Shown here: in pieces, positions 1-6,894 of the stretch
Position numbering within the stretch: the stretch's first letter is position 1
Layout: each line of letters starts with the position of its first letter
NCBI GenBank assembly: GCA_030637455.1
Contig: DAOWGL010000095.1
Span: forward strand, 1 to 11,835
DNA: 11,835 bases
DNA from: Candidatus Nitrosopumilus sp.
GTDB taxonomy: Archaea; Thermoproteota; Nitrososphaeria; Nitrososphaerales; Nitrosopumilaceae
Direction of reading: 5' to 3'
Translations under genes and position numbers: made by a program
The notes under the pieces: generated by a model
What the model saw: the letters and a program-made list of their open reading frames with translations, nothing else
What the model was told of the DNA's origin: nothing
Database searches by the model: none

Positions 1-1
1 A

Positions 2-2197
2 GATATCAAAATTGCAAATAAACGCAAAGTCAAAATTTTCAGCCCCATTAATGATGAAGTAAAATTTACTGAAAAAGCAGGAAAATATCAAGGGATGTTT
101 GTCAGAGATGCAGACAGGCCAATTGTTGAGGATCTAAAAGAGTGCAATGCGCTTGTAAAAATTGGTAAAATTAAACACAAGTACCCGCTATGTTGGAGAT
201 CACACCATCCAATTGTTTGGCTTGCCAGAAGAGGATGGTTTTACAAATTAGATAGATTAGATAACAAAGCAATTGATGCTGCAGAAAGTGTAGAATACTT
301 TTTTGAGCAACCAAAGAATAGATTTCTCGGAATTATCAAAGAAAGACATCCTTGGTGTATTTCTCGAGAAAGGATTTGGGGTTGCCCTCTACCAGTTTGG
401 AATTGTGAAGATTGTGGTGAGAAAAACTGGTTCTTTACTAGAAAAGATATTGTAGATTCTGCAGACAAATTACCAGACGGTCCTGACTTTGAATTACACA
501 GACCATGGATTGACAACATTACAATAAAATGCAAAAAATGTAAGGGCGTCAATACAAAAAGAGAAGAATATGTTTTAGATACTTGGCATAACAGTGGTTC
601 TGCACCATATGCATCACTAACTGATGAAGAATATGCTAATGATATTCCTGCACCATTTTTCACAGAAGGTATTGATCAAACTAGAGGTTGGGCATACACA
701 CTACTAATTGAAAATGTGATTTTAAACAATACCGCAACCCCACCTTACAAATCATTCTTGTTTCAAGGACATGTGTTAGATGAGAAAGGAGGGAAAATGA
801 GTAAAAGTAAAGGCAACGTTCTAGAAGGTGCAGAATTACTTGAAAAATACCCAGTTGATCTGATTAGATTCTATTTCATGTGGAAAGCAAGTCCAATTGA
901 GCCACTAAGTTTTAGCACAGATGAATTAATGTCAAGACCATACCAGGTAATTAACACATTATTCAATTTACACCTGTACTTTCAGCAAAATAGTCAATAT
1001 GATAATTTTGACAAATCAAACTCAATAGAATGGGCAAAGCAAAATGATTTACTCACATCTCCAGATATCTGGCTATTATCTAAACTCCAAAAACTAATTC
1101 AGATTCTTACTGAGAAAAATGAATCATGTAAATTTCACGAAGGAGCAAAAGCAATTGATGATTTTATCATCAACAACCTTAGCCAAATTTACATCCCAAT
1201 TACTAGAGGGGAATTATGGGATGAAGACGATGAAAAGAAAAATAGAAGGTTATCAATCTATGCAGTTCTAAGTGAAGTTCTTAAAACATTAGATATTCTG
1301 ATTCATCCATTTTGTCCATTTACAAGTGAACATCTCTACCAATCAATATTTCCAGGAAAACAAAGTATCCTACTTGACAAATGGCCAACATACCAAGAAG
1401 ACTTAGTCAATGAAGAAATTGAAGAATCATTTGATATTATGAAAGATGTGGTATCTATTTCTTCAGCTGCCAGAATGAAAGGAAAGCTGAAAAGACGATG
1501 GCCATTAAATGAAGCCCAAATTTGTGTAAAGAAAGGTCAAAAAAGTAAACTCGAATCATTATCTGAACTATTACAATCTCAACTAAATGTTGAAAAATTT
1601 ACAATCACTGAAACAGAAAAAGAATCAGGATTGGAACAAATTTTAGAATTAAAACAATTAGGATTGCCAGTCAAAGGAGTAGTAGAATTAGAAAGAAAAC
1701 GAATTGGACCTAAAGCAAAACAACACATGGGAAAACTTGTGTCCACATTTAATGAAATAAATCCAGATGAAATAATTTCATCATTAGAAAAAAATTCAAA
1801 ATATGATTTTGACATAGATGGAGAAACAATCTCATTGGATAATGAAGACTTTAAAATTGACTTTGATGCAAGTGAAAATTTTGCAGCTGCAAAAAGAGAA
1901 AATTATACTGTATTAATTTCTACATCAAGAAACAAAGAGATGATGGCGAAAGGGTTGGTGAAAGATATTGCAAGAAGACTTCAAACACTTAGAAAAGAAA
2001 GAGGATATACACCAACTGATGTTTTAGATGTTGCATCAATTTTGGAATTAGATGAAGAATCACTTGAAATGATGAAAGATAAATCTGAAGAACTAGCATT
2101 CTTGGTTAGAGTAAAACAGGTCAACTTTACAGAATCATGTAAAGAATACAAAGAAGATGACATTGATGGTCAAAAAATCAAAATTTCAGTAGAATAG
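2..2197 (+). CDS. ileS: Isoleucyl-tRNA synthetase, C-terminal part (5' end outside window)
   Basis: Class I synthetase that charges tRNA-Ile in the cytoplasm. The frame is open from base 2, so the N-terminal catalytic half with HIGH and most of the editing domain lie upstream; 731 residues are present here. Seen in order: the end of the CP1 editing domain (GKYQGMFVRDAD, about 89-115), return to the catalytic fold (WCISRERIWGCPLPVW, about 347-400), two CxxC pairs (404-415 and 530-541) that probably bind one zinc, the DTWHNSGSAPYASL stretch, the KMSKS loop (794-808), then the helical anticodon-binding domain and a long C-terminal extension. The first ATG in the window (95) is internal and not the real start. 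The KMSKS signature and surrounding blocks make the family secure; Ile rather than Val or Leu rests on overall resemblance. Confidence 0.95.
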   Translation, partial: DIKIANKRKVKIFSPINDEVKFTEKAGKYQGMFVRDADRPIVEDLKECNALVKIGKIKHKYPLCWRSHHPIVWLARRGWFYKLDRLDNKAIDAAESVEYFFEQPKNRFLGIIKERHPWCISRERIWGCPLPVWNCEDCGEKNWFFTRKDIVDSADKLPDGPDFELHRPWIDNITIKCKKCKGVNTKREEYVLDTWHNSGSAPYASLTDEEYANDIPAPFFTEGIDQTRGWAYTLLIENVILNNTATPPYKSFLFQGHVLDEKGGKMSKSKGNVLEGAELLEKYPVDLIRFYFMWKASPIEPLSFSTDELMSRPYQVINTLFNLHLYFQQNSQYDNFDKSNSIEWAKQNDLLTSPDIWLLSKLQKLIQILTEKNESCKFHEGAKAIDDFIINNLSQIYIPITRGELWDEDDEKKNRRLSIYAVLSEVLKTLDILIHPFCPFTSEHLYQSIFPGKQSILLDKWPTYQEDLVNEEIEESFDIMKDVVSISSAARMKGKLKRRWPLNEAQICVKKGQKSKLESLSELLQSQLNVEKFTITETEKESGLEQILELKQLGLPVKGVVELERKRIGPKAKQHMGKLVSTFNEINPDEIISSLEKNSKYDFDIDGETISLDNEDFKIDFDASENFAAAKRENYTVLISTSRNKEMMAKGLVKDIARRLQTLRKERGYTPTDVLDVASILELDEESLEMMKDKSEELAFLVRVKQVNFTESCKEYKEDDIDGQKIKISVE

Positions 2198-2209
2198 ATT
2201 TTGAAAATT

Positions 2210-2231
2210 AATGTAATATTTTTATTACATT
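2210..2231 (+). promoter_or_regulatory. Inverted repeat over the TATA box of the Dps-like gene
   Basis: AATGTAAT (2210-2217) and ATTACATT (2224-2231) are perfect inverted repeats separated by six bases. The TATA-like TTTATTA (2221-2227) lies 23-29 nt before the ATG at 2250, as expected for a leaderless archaeal mRNA. A palindrome on a TATA box is a typical repressor arrangement, here perhaps a metal- or redox-responsive factor acting on the ferritin gene. A terminator hairpin for ileS is the alternative reading. Confidence 0.5.
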
Positions 2232-2249
2232 TAGAAATCCCATAAACAA

Positions 2250-2834
2250 ATGTCAGAATCAACCCCAAATGTTGTTGGAATTAACGTTCTAAAACAAAAT
2301 GGCCTAGATGTTGATGAATTGTTAAAGGAATTAATCAAAAATGCAGCAGTAGAATTTACTGCATACTATTACTTTACCAATCTCAGAGCACATTGTACAG
2401 GCATGGAAGGGGAAGGATTGAAAGGAATTATCGAAGATGCAAGATTAGAAGATCTTAGTCACTTTGAATCATGTCTTGAGAGAATCTATCAATTAGGTGG
2501 AATTCTTCCAAATGACGCAACAGAATTTATCAAAATTTCTGGCTGTGAATTCTTACAACTTCCAGCAAATCCAACAGATCATAAAGCGATTCTAGAAAAA
2601 TGTCTCAAAGCAGAACAGGGTGCAATTGTCAACTGGAATAAAATTTGCCAGATGACATTGGGAAAAGATCCCGTCACATACGATATTGCAAAAGATATCT
2701 TAGCTGAGGAGATCGAACATGAGTCTTGGTTCCTAGAACTAATCTATGGAAGACCATCAGGACACATGCGAAGAAAGTATGCAGGCGAAAGACCACATAC
2801 AAGAAAACATTCTAGAGCATTAGATATGGCCTAA
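2250..2834 (+). CDS. Dps-like ferritin family protein (DpsL/bacterioferritin-like)
   Basis: Probable four-helix-bundle iron-storage or peroxide-detoxifying protein of the archaeal Dps-like group, 194 aa. Visible di-iron ligand candidates are E35, E67/D68 with H71, E122, and the ExxH motif E154-H157 in LAEEIEHESWF. Five cysteines are present (49, 75, 99, 118, 133); archaeal DpsL ('thioferritin') proteins carry a cysteine pair near the metal site, and C99 and C133 (the latter before a TLGKDP segment) are candidates, though the pairing cannot be decided from sequence. The C-terminus is basic (HMRRKYAGERPHTRKHSR), which could help contact DNA or the cage surface. No Shine-Dalgarno precedes the ATG, consistent with leaderless translation. 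It is separated from ileS by 52 bases with its own promoter, so it is probably a single-gene unit. Confidence 0.82.
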   Translation: MSESTPNVVGINVLKQNGLDVDELLKELIKNAAVEFTAYYYFTNLRAHCTGMEGEGLKGIIEDARLEDLSHFESCLERIYQLGGILPNDATEFIKISGCEFLQLPANPTDHKAILEKCLKAEQGAIVNWNKICQMTLGKDPVTYDIAKDILAEEIEHESWFLELIYGRPSGHMRRKYAGERPHTRKHSRALDMA

Positions 2835-2844
2835 GTGCCAAATC

Positions 2845-2858
2845 ATTTTCTTTATTTT
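2845..2858 (+). terminator. T-rich terminator after the Dps-like gene
   Basis: A pyrimidine run (ATTTTCTTTATTTT) lies 11-24 bases after the stop codon. Archaeal RNA polymerase terminates on T-rich tracts of this kind without a hairpin. This rests on composition and position alone. Confidence 0.35.
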
Positions 2859-2920
2859 AAATTTAGAATTAAAGTGACTTTATACACGACAAGTTGTGAA
2901 GATGCGTTGTTTTATCACGG

Positions 2921-2929
2921 TTAAATATA
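2921..2929 (+). promoter_or_regulatory. TATA box for the 2949 gene
   Basis: TTAAATATA is followed by the ATG 20 bases later, fitting a leaderless start. No Shine-Dalgarno is visible before the ATG. Confidence 0.5.
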
Positions 2930-2948
2930 AAAATCACATATTGATAAT

Positions 2949-3287
2949 ATGGTAAAACAGATTAGCCTTGATGCATGGCAAATTCAGCATTTATCAGATC
3001 TGTTAGAAAAAGGCTCAAACATTGTTGCAAAAACAAACAGACCCATTGTTCTGTATAGACAAACGCTAGAGGAGGAGGAGGAATCTTATGAAGAAATTGT
3101 ATGTTCTCTTACCAAAGGATATGTAATTGAGCAGATGGTCACATCTGGAGGAATTTTAGTTCCAAGTTTTCATCAACAATTTGTATTCACTATTGAAGAG
3201 TATCCTCAAGAACTATTACGAAAAAGTAAAGATCGCTTTTTAGAAATGATTGATTTTCTAGATGAGCAATTGAAAATAGCATCATAG
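2949..3287 (+). CDS. Small unknown cytoplasmic protein, 112 aa
   Basis: I do not recognise the family. The protein is soluble, has no signal peptide or membrane segment, and one cysteine (C52). The N-terminal third looks helical (LDAWQIQHLSDLLEKG), the middle has an acidic run (LEEEEESYEEI) flanked by beta-like segments (IVLYRQTL and GYVIEQMV), and the C-terminus is a helix (KDRFLEMIDFLDEQL). It is read as leaderless from the TATA box at 2921. The gene lies between an iron-storage gene and sucC but appears to have its own promoter and ends 32 bases before sucC, whose own TATA-like sequence lies in that gap. Its reality is supported by the promoter, the length and use of the same codons as its neighbours. 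Confidence 0.75.
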   Translation: MVKQISLDAWQIQHLSDLLEKGSNIVAKTNRPIVLYRQTLEEEEESYEEIVCSLTKGYVIEQMVTSGGILVPSFHQQFVFTIEEYPQELLRKSKDRFLEMIDFLDEQLKIAS

Positions 3288-3296
3288 TTAATAAAG
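3288..3296 (+). promoter_or_regulatory. TATA-like element before sucC
   Basis: TTAATAAAG directly follows the stop codon of the upstream gene and sits 24-32 bases before the sucC ATG, giving leaderless spacing. No Shine-Dalgarno is present. Confidence 0.4.
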
Positions 3297-3319
3297 ACCG
3301 TAAATTTCATGAGTTTTGC

Positions 3320-4426
3320 ATGCAATTACTAGAATTTCAGGCTAAGGAATTATTCAGAGAATATGGAATTAACTTACTTGATAGCATCTCATCTACCAAT
3401 ATCGAAGAGGGGCGCAAACATGCAAAAGAAATAGGATATCCATTCGTGATTAAAATTCAAGTGCCTGTTGGAGGTAGAGGAAAAGCAGGTGGTATTCAAA
3501 AATGTCAAAACGATGATGAATTTGAGCTAAAATACCCACAAGTAATGGACTTGACAATAAAAGGTGAAAAGGCAAGAGCAATTTTGCTTGAAAAAATGGC
3601 AGATATCAAAAAAGAATTGTATCTTTCAATATTTTTGAATCGTTCAAAGAGATGCTATACAATTATTGCATCAGCTGAAGGTGGTGTAGAAATTGAATCA
3701 GTTAAAAATCAAATTATTAAAGAAGTGGGATTAGGAGATGTTTCAGATGAACTTGCAAGAGAAGTTGCAAAAGAAATGGAATTAGAAGGAAACACAGCAG
3801 AGCAATTTATTGACACTTTAAAAAAATTATCAAAATTAACAATTGAAAAAGAAGCAGAACTTGTAGAAATTAACCCATTAGCAATTATGCAAGATGATTC
3901 AATCATGGCACTAGATGGAAAATTTGTTACAGATGACAATAGTAATTTTAGACATCCAGAATTACAACAATACCAAGAAAAAACAGCTATTGAAGAGCAA
4001 GCTGAAAAAAGTGGATTCTCTTTAGTTGAACTTGATGGAGATATCGCAGTTGTCGGCAATGGTGCAGGGCTGGTAATGTCAACATTAGATATGCTATCAG
4101 ATAACGGTGGAAAACCAGCATGTTTCTTAGATGTAGGTGGCGGTGCAACAACAGAATCAGTGTATGAAGCATTAACCTTAATCAGTCAACTACCAAGAGT
4201 GAAAGGAATTCTTGTAAATCTTTACGGAGGAATTGTAAAAACTACGGTTGTTGCTGAAGCATTTCTCAAAGCATATGAAAATAATCTAATTGATTTACCA
4301 GTATTTTCTAGACTAAAAGGCACAGCATCAGAAAAAGCAAAAGAAATGCTACAGGGTTCTAGAACCAACATATTTGATTCAGTAGAAGATGCAATTAATG
4401 CAGCAGTTATGGGGATAAAAAAATGA
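3320..4426 (+). CDS. sucC: Succinate-CoA ligase, beta subunit
   Basis: Beta subunit of succinyl-CoA synthetase, which interconverts succinyl-CoA plus NDP and phosphate with succinate, CoA and NTP. The 368 residues start with an ATP-grasp domain (about 1-230) carrying the glycine-rich GGRGKAGGI loop at 51-59 and the magnesium ligands N185 (EINPLAIM) and D199 (ALDGKF). The C-terminal flavodoxin-like ligase domain has NGAG (247-250), DVGGGA (271-276) and LYGGI (301-305). Length is near the usual 380-390. The gene overlaps sucD by the four bases ATGA, so the subunits are translationally coupled. In ammonia-oxidising archaea fixing carbon by the 3-hydroxypropionate/4-hydroxybutyrate route, succinyl-CoA is an intermediate, so this enzyme probably links that cycle to succinate and the incomplete TCA cycle (established pathway knowledge, not seen here). 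ATP versus GTP preference cannot be told. Confidence 0.93.
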   Translation: MQLLEFQAKELFREYGINLLDSISSTNIEEGRKHAKEIGYPFVIKIQVPVGGRGKAGGIQKCQNDDEFELKYPQVMDLTIKGEKARAILLEKMADIKKELYLSIFLNRSKRCYTIIASAEGGVEIESVKNQIIKEVGLGDVSDELAREVAKEMELEGNTAEQFIDTLKKLSKLTIEKEAELVEINPLAIMQDDSIMALDGKFVTDDNSNFRHPELQQYQEKTAIEEQAEKSGFSLVELDGDIAVVGNGAGLVMSTLDMLSDNGGKPACFLDVGGGATTESVYEALTLISQLPRVKGILVNLYGGIVKTTVVAEAFLKAYENNLIDLPVFSRLKGTASEKAKEMLQGSRTNIFDSVEDAINAAVMGIKK

Positions 4427-5340
4427 CAGACATCTTTGGATTGTTAAAGGGAAAACCAGAAGATTCAGATTATGAGAATAAAGGAGTAATCGTTCAAGGT
4501 ATTACTGGGGCATATGGTTCACTACATACAAAACAAATGATAGCATATGGAACCAATGTAGTTGCAGGTGTCACTCCAGGGAAAGGAGGTCAGAAATTTG
4601 ATGATAAAATTCCAATTTACAATACAATGCAAGAGGCAGTAGATGCAACTAATGCAAAAATATCAATCGTATTTGTTCCAGCAAAATTCTTCCTTGGTGC
4701 TGCCAAAGAGGCATTGAATGCAGGGATTAAACTACTAGTTGCAATTCCAGAACACGTTCCAATTAGAGATACAATGGAAACATTAGATTTAGCAATTCAA
4801 AAAGGAGCAGTAGTCATTGGACCAAACACACCGGGAATTATGATTCCAGAATTAATCAAAATAGGAATCATGCCACCAATGCCATTCAAAGCAGGAAAAA
4901 TTGCAGTGCTATCAAAAAGTGGCACATTACTTTATGAAATTTCTGATGCTCTTACAAATTCGGGATTTGGTCAATCAATTACCATTGGAATTGGAGGGGA
5001 TCCAATTAACGGAACAAGATTAATTGATGCATTTGAGATGGTAAAAGACATTCCAGATATGGAAGGCTTGGTAATAGTTGGAGAAATAGGAGGAGACTCT
5101 GAAGAAATTTTAGCTCAAAGGATTATTGATAGTGGATTTAACAAACCAACAGTAGCATACATTGCAGGAAGAGCAGCACCTAAAGAAAAGAGAATGGGTC
5201 ATGCAGGAGCAATTGTAATGGGCAATTATGGTTCAGCAGAATCCAAAGTATCCATGTTTAACAAAGCAAACATCCCAGTTGCAAAAAGACCGGCAGAAGT
5301 ACCAGTGTTGTTAGCAGGAAAGATGGAAAAATCCGATTAG
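4423..5340 (+). CDS. sucD: Succinate-CoA ligase, alpha subunit
   Basis: CoA-binding, transiently phosphorylated subunit that pairs with SucC; 305 residues, close to the usual 290. The N-terminal Rossmann-like domain has the CoA-binding GITGAYGSLHT loop (27-37) and VAGVTPGKGG (47-56). The middle carries GPNTPGI (133-139) and SKSGTLLYE (164-172). The catalytic phospho-histidine is H260 in RMGHAGAI, and E221 in GEIGG precedes it as in the family. The ATG lies inside the sucC stop (ATGA). The protein begins about 20 residues before the Rossmann core, slightly longer than bacterial SucD. Transcription probably continues into rpl40e, which starts 31 bases downstream. Confidence 0.94.
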   Translation: MTDIFGLLKGKPEDSDYENKGVIVQGITGAYGSLHTKQMIAYGTNVVAGVTPGKGGQKFDDKIPIYNTMQEAVDATNAKISIVFVPAKFFLGAAKEALNAGIKLLVAIPEHVPIRDTMETLDLAIQKGAVVIGPNTPGIMIPELIKIGIMPPMPFKAGKIAVLSKSGTLLYEISDALTNSGFGQSITIGIGGDPINGTRLIDAFEMVKDIPDMEGLVIVGEIGGDSEEILAQRIIDSGFNKPTVAYIAGRAAPKEKRMGHAGAIVMGNYGSAESKVSMFNKANIPVAKRPAEVPVLLAGKMEKSD

Positions 5341-5357
5341 AATAAAAGAGAGAGATA

Positions 5358-5363
5358 AAGGAG
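5358..5363 (+). promoter_or_regulatory. Shine-Dalgarno of rpl40e
   Basis: AAGGAG lies eight bases before the ATG at 5372. Its presence contrasts with the leaderless genes upstream and fits an internal gene of the sucCD transcript. Confidence 0.65.
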
Positions 5364-5371
5364 AAAATTAA

Positions 5372-5539
5372 ATGCCTATCACAGACCCAGAAAAGAAACG
5401 AATTGCACAACAAGCACGTCTTGTAATGAAAATTTGCTTCAAATGTGGGGCTAGAAATGACATTGACGCTACACGATGTAGAAAATGTAGAAACCCATAC
5501 TTGAGATTAAAGAACAGAAATCTCGGTGTTAAGAAATAG
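5372..5539 (+). CDS. rpl40e: Large-subunit ribosomal protein eL40
   Basis: A 55-residue ribosomal protein of the 60S-type large subunit found in archaea and eukaryotes. It carries a zinc ribbon with C22-x2-C25 and C36-x2-C39 (ICFKCGARNDIDATRCRKC), followed by a basic tail (NPYLRLKNRNLGVKK) that would contact rRNA. The N-terminal MPITDPEKKRIAQQARLVMK segment matches the archaeal form; unlike in eukaryotes there is no ubiquitin fusion. The start is fixed by the Shine-Dalgarno at 5358-5363. It probably shares a transcript with sucCD. Its stop is only two bases from the stop of the convergent gene on the other strand. Confidence 0.93.
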   Translation: MPITDPEKKRIAQQARLVMKICFKCGARNDIDATRCRKCRNPYLRLKNRNLGVKK

Positions 5540-5541
5540 AA

Positions 5542-5790
5542 TTAAGAAATCATTAATCTTTGTCTATAATCTACAATTGCAGATTTTAATTCACTATTGT
5601 ATTGCTTGACAAAAGATTTTGCCTCATCAGGATTATCCAATTCTTCAAAGGTCATTTGTAGATCTTCAGGGAGTTGTTCATTCATTTGAAACAAAACTTT
5701 GGCAGCCTCCACATATTGCCCTAAATTATCAGCATATTCAAAGGCCAATTTCATCCTGTCAATTAATACGTCAAACTCTTGCAAAGACAT
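5542..5790 (-). CDS. Small helical protein of unknown function, 82 aa
   Basis: Unrecognised. The protein is acidic and predicted almost entirely helical (MSLQEFDVLIDRMKLAF, then AAKVLFQMNEQLPEDL, then an EELDNPDEAKSFVKQYNSEL region), without cysteines, signal peptide or membrane segment. The ATG at 5790 is the most upstream start in frame; the palindromic TATA element at 5831-5845 would give a leader of about 20 nt, while a nearer TTTTAAAA (5802-5809) lies too close to serve this ATG. It converges tail to tail with rpl40e with two bases between the stops, so their transcripts must overlap at the 3' ends. Helical content and clean length support a real gene. Confidence 0.65.
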   Translation of the reverse strand: MSLQEFDVLIDRMKLAFEYADNLGQYVEAAKVLFQMNEQLPEDLQMTFEELDNPDEAKSFVKQYNSELKSAIVDYRQRLMIS

Positions 5791-5830
5791 GAAAATTATT
5801 TTTAAAATTAGTAGAAAAGGTCAAGGTAAT

Positions 5831-5845
5831 TGTGATATAATCACA
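5831..5845. promoter_or_regulatory. Palindromic TATA element, possibly bidirectional
   Basis: TGTGATATAATCACA is a perfect inverted repeat (TGTGAT, three bases, ATCACA) that contains a TATA box on each strand. Its centre is about 47 bases from the tRNA 5' end and about 48 bases from the ATG of the minus-strand gene, so starts 26 nt away on each side leave leaders of about 20 nt for both. It may also be a regulator site, as the TGTGA-N5-TCACA layout resembles sites of Crp/Fnr-type dimers; that is only a resemblance. Confidence 0.5.
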
Positions 5846-5884
5846 TAGCAAAGACAAAAAAACTCCCAATTGAGCAATTCAGTT

Positions 5885-5983
5885 GGACCGGTCGTCTAGT
5901 TTGGTTTGGATGACGCACTCACACTGCGTAAGGAAATTACTTTCCCGCAAAGGTCGTGGGTTCAAATCCCATTCGGTCCACCA
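5885..5983 (+). tRNA. tRNA-Val (anticodon CAC) with non-canonical intron
   Basis: Acceptor GGACCGG (5885-5891) pairs with TCGGTCC (5973-5979), discriminator A at 5980 and an encoded CCA at 5981-5983. The D stem is GTCT/GGAT (5894-5897, 5908-5911, with G-U pairs). The anticodon stem is ACGCA/TGCGT (5913-5917, 5925-5929) enclosing loop CTCACAC with anticodon CAC (5920-5922). The T arm is GTGGG-TTCAAAT-CCCAT (5956-5972). A 21-nt insert (5931-5951) sits between the anticodon stem and variable loop; once removed, the variable loop is the usual AGGTC. Val identity fits CAC and A73. Odd points are a T at the position where A21 is usual and an encoded CCA, which is not universal in archaea. Confidence 0.9.
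5931..5951 (+). other. 21-nt tRNA intron between positions 44 and 45 (BHB motif)
   Basis: The precursor folds into a textbook bulge-helix-bulge: a four-pair central helix TGCG (5925-5928) with CGCA (5946-5949), a three-base bulge TAA (5929-5931), a five-pair intron stem GGAAA/TTTCC (5932-5936, 5941-5945) closed by TTAC, and a second three-base bulge AAG (5950-5952). Cutting after the second base of each bulge, as the archaeal splicing endonuclease does, removes 5931-5951 and leaves a five-base variable loop. TGCG pairs with intron CGCA before splicing and with exon CGCA (5914-5917) after it. Confidence 0.8.
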
Positions 5984-6010
5984 TTTCCTATTCACAATAA
6001 TATTTCTGCG

Positions 6011-6655
6011 CTATTCTAAATTACAGAAATTAGTATCAGGATCATAAACTAGTCCAGGACCACATACTTTACCAGGTACACAGAAATTGGTATCAGGATC
6101 AAGAACTGTCCCATCACCGCATTTTGGATCATATTCACCATAGAAAATATCTTCATTTTCAATTTCAGGTGTAGAAATTGTATCTGATGATGAATCTAAT
6201 GTATTATCAAAATATCCTAGAGAATATCCTGCACCAAGGATGATCAAAATTAAAACAGGAATTCCCACAATAATTGGGATTTTTAGTGGAATGGATTTAG
6301 AGAAACTAGAAGGTTTTGATTCAGAGATAGGTTGTGGATTTGCACCTACTTCAAAAATAGAAGTTCCACAAATCATACAAAAGTTAGCACCAAGTGGACC
6401 TTTTTTTCCACATTTCCAGCAATGGATAGTTTCTGTGTTTTCAGGTTCGTTTTCAAAAACAATCTCATCAGTTTGTGTATCAGAAGTATGTTTGACAAGA
6501 TATTTTTCTCGTAAATTTTTTAGATAATTCTCATCAGTAATCCAGATTTTTTTATTTTGAATGAAAGTCTGTTTAATGTGCTCTAATCTATAGGGGTCAC
6601 CAACATCCAATTTCAATAAAGCATTAACTTCATCTATGACATCTATGGAATCCAT
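6011..6655 (-). CDS. Membrane-anchored zinc-ribbon protein with extracellular Cys repeats, 214 aa
   Basis: Function unknown; the layout is clear. Residues 1-55 form a small helical N-terminal module (LDVGDPYRLEHIKQTF...YLKNLREKYL) that I recall from other thaumarchaeal membrane proteins. A zinc ribbon follows at 79-96 (CWKC...CMIC), then a Ser/Pro-rich linker, one transmembrane helix at about 122-148 (IPIIVGIPVLILIILGAGY), a polar linker, and two tandem cysteine units, CGDGTVLDPDTNFC (179-192) and CGPGLVYDPDTNFC (198-211). With no signal peptide, the zinc ribbon is probably cytoplasmic and the Cys units outside. A TATA-like GTTTTTAA (6688-6681 on this strand) precedes the ATG by about 29 nt. 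The gene lies downstream of small-gene operon A on the same strand but has its own promoter-like sequence. Confidence 0.8.
   Translation of the reverse strand: MDSIDVIDEVNALLKLDVGDPYRLEHIKQTFIQNKKIWITDENYLKNLREKYLVKHTSDTQTDEIVFENEPENTETIHCWKCGKKGPLGANFCMICGTSIFEVGANPQPISESKPSSFSKSIPLKIPIIVGIPVLILIILGAGYSLGYFDNTLDSSSDTISTPEIENEDIFYGEYDPKCGDGTVLDPDTNFCVPGKVCGPGLVYDPDTNFCNLE
6023..6101 (-). repeat. 57-bp tandem repeat coding the Cys units
   Basis: The 22-base blocks at 6023-6044 and 6080-6101 differ at a single base and are 57 bases (19 codons) apart in the same frame. They encode the repeated DPDTNFC end of each Cys unit, suggesting a fairly recent in-frame duplication. Confidence 0.75.
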
Positions 6656-6741
6656 ACGTTTCCCATTATTTCACATGTCATTAAAAACTAATTGAAAAAG
6701 AGACGGCTAGATTTTATCTCAGAGTCTAAAAATTAGATATT

Positions 6742-6894
6742 TCATACTAGACTAGTCAATAGTTGTGTATGACTAATGTCATTTCTGAAACATGTATCTA
6801 ATCTTGATTGAAGTACTTTCAAATGGCATTCAATGGAACAGCATTTTTTGTGACCTACATAAAATGATGTTGTACAAACCTTACAAGTATTCAA
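6742..6894 (-). CDS. A4: mini zinc-ribbon protein, 50 aa
   Basis: Last gene of small-gene operon A. It starts at a TTG that overlaps the A3 stop as TTGA (6894-6891), with Shine-Dalgarno GAGGAG (6908-6903) eight bases upstream. The protein has C4-x2-C7 and C18/C19-x3-C23-H24 (CKVC...KKCCSIECH), a spacing like the short zinc ribbons of the DUF2116 kind, in which CxxC is followed by FCSxxC; the rest (LKVLQSRLDTCF...) is helical. It occupies the same operon slot as B6, which is also a four-Cys protein but not clearly homologous. After the stop an A+T-rich TAATTTTTAG could serve as terminator. The reading is supported by the SD, the stop/start overlap and the metal-binding pattern. Confidence 0.6.
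   Translation of the reverse strand: MNTCKVCTTSFYVGHKKCCSIECHLKVLQSRLDTCFRNDISHTQLLTSLV

Noticed and set aside
241..663. 140-aa minus-strand frame inside ileS
   Set aside because: It lies fully antisense to the conserved IleRS catalytic blocks; no motif, no promoter.
1579..2163. Two minus-strand frames inside the 3' part of ileS
   Set aside because: Ser/Phe-rich translations typical of antisense shadow over an A-rich gene.
3069..3130. GAGGAGGAGGAGG followed by ATG and a 12-codon frame inside the 2949 gene
   Set aside because: The GAG run encodes the acidic stretch of the real protein; the 12-aa frame has no other support.
3709..4172. Minus-strand frames inside sucC
   Set aside because: Antisense shadows; the plus strand carries the catalytic residues of SucC.
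5930..5955. Long variable arm (class II tRNA) reading of the tRNA
   Set aside because: The anticodon CAC and D arm fit tRNA-Val, not Leu or Ser, and the insert forms an exact BHB splice motif.
6240..6527. Plus-strand frames over the zinc-ribbon membrane protein
   Set aside because: The minus strand encodes CxxC pairs, a membrane helix and Cys repeats; the plus frames have none.
6720..6745. 8-aa frame MKYLIFRL overlapping the A4 stop by ATGA
   Set aside because: Too short, no Shine-Dalgarno and no paralogue; the A+T-rich bases are better read as a terminator.
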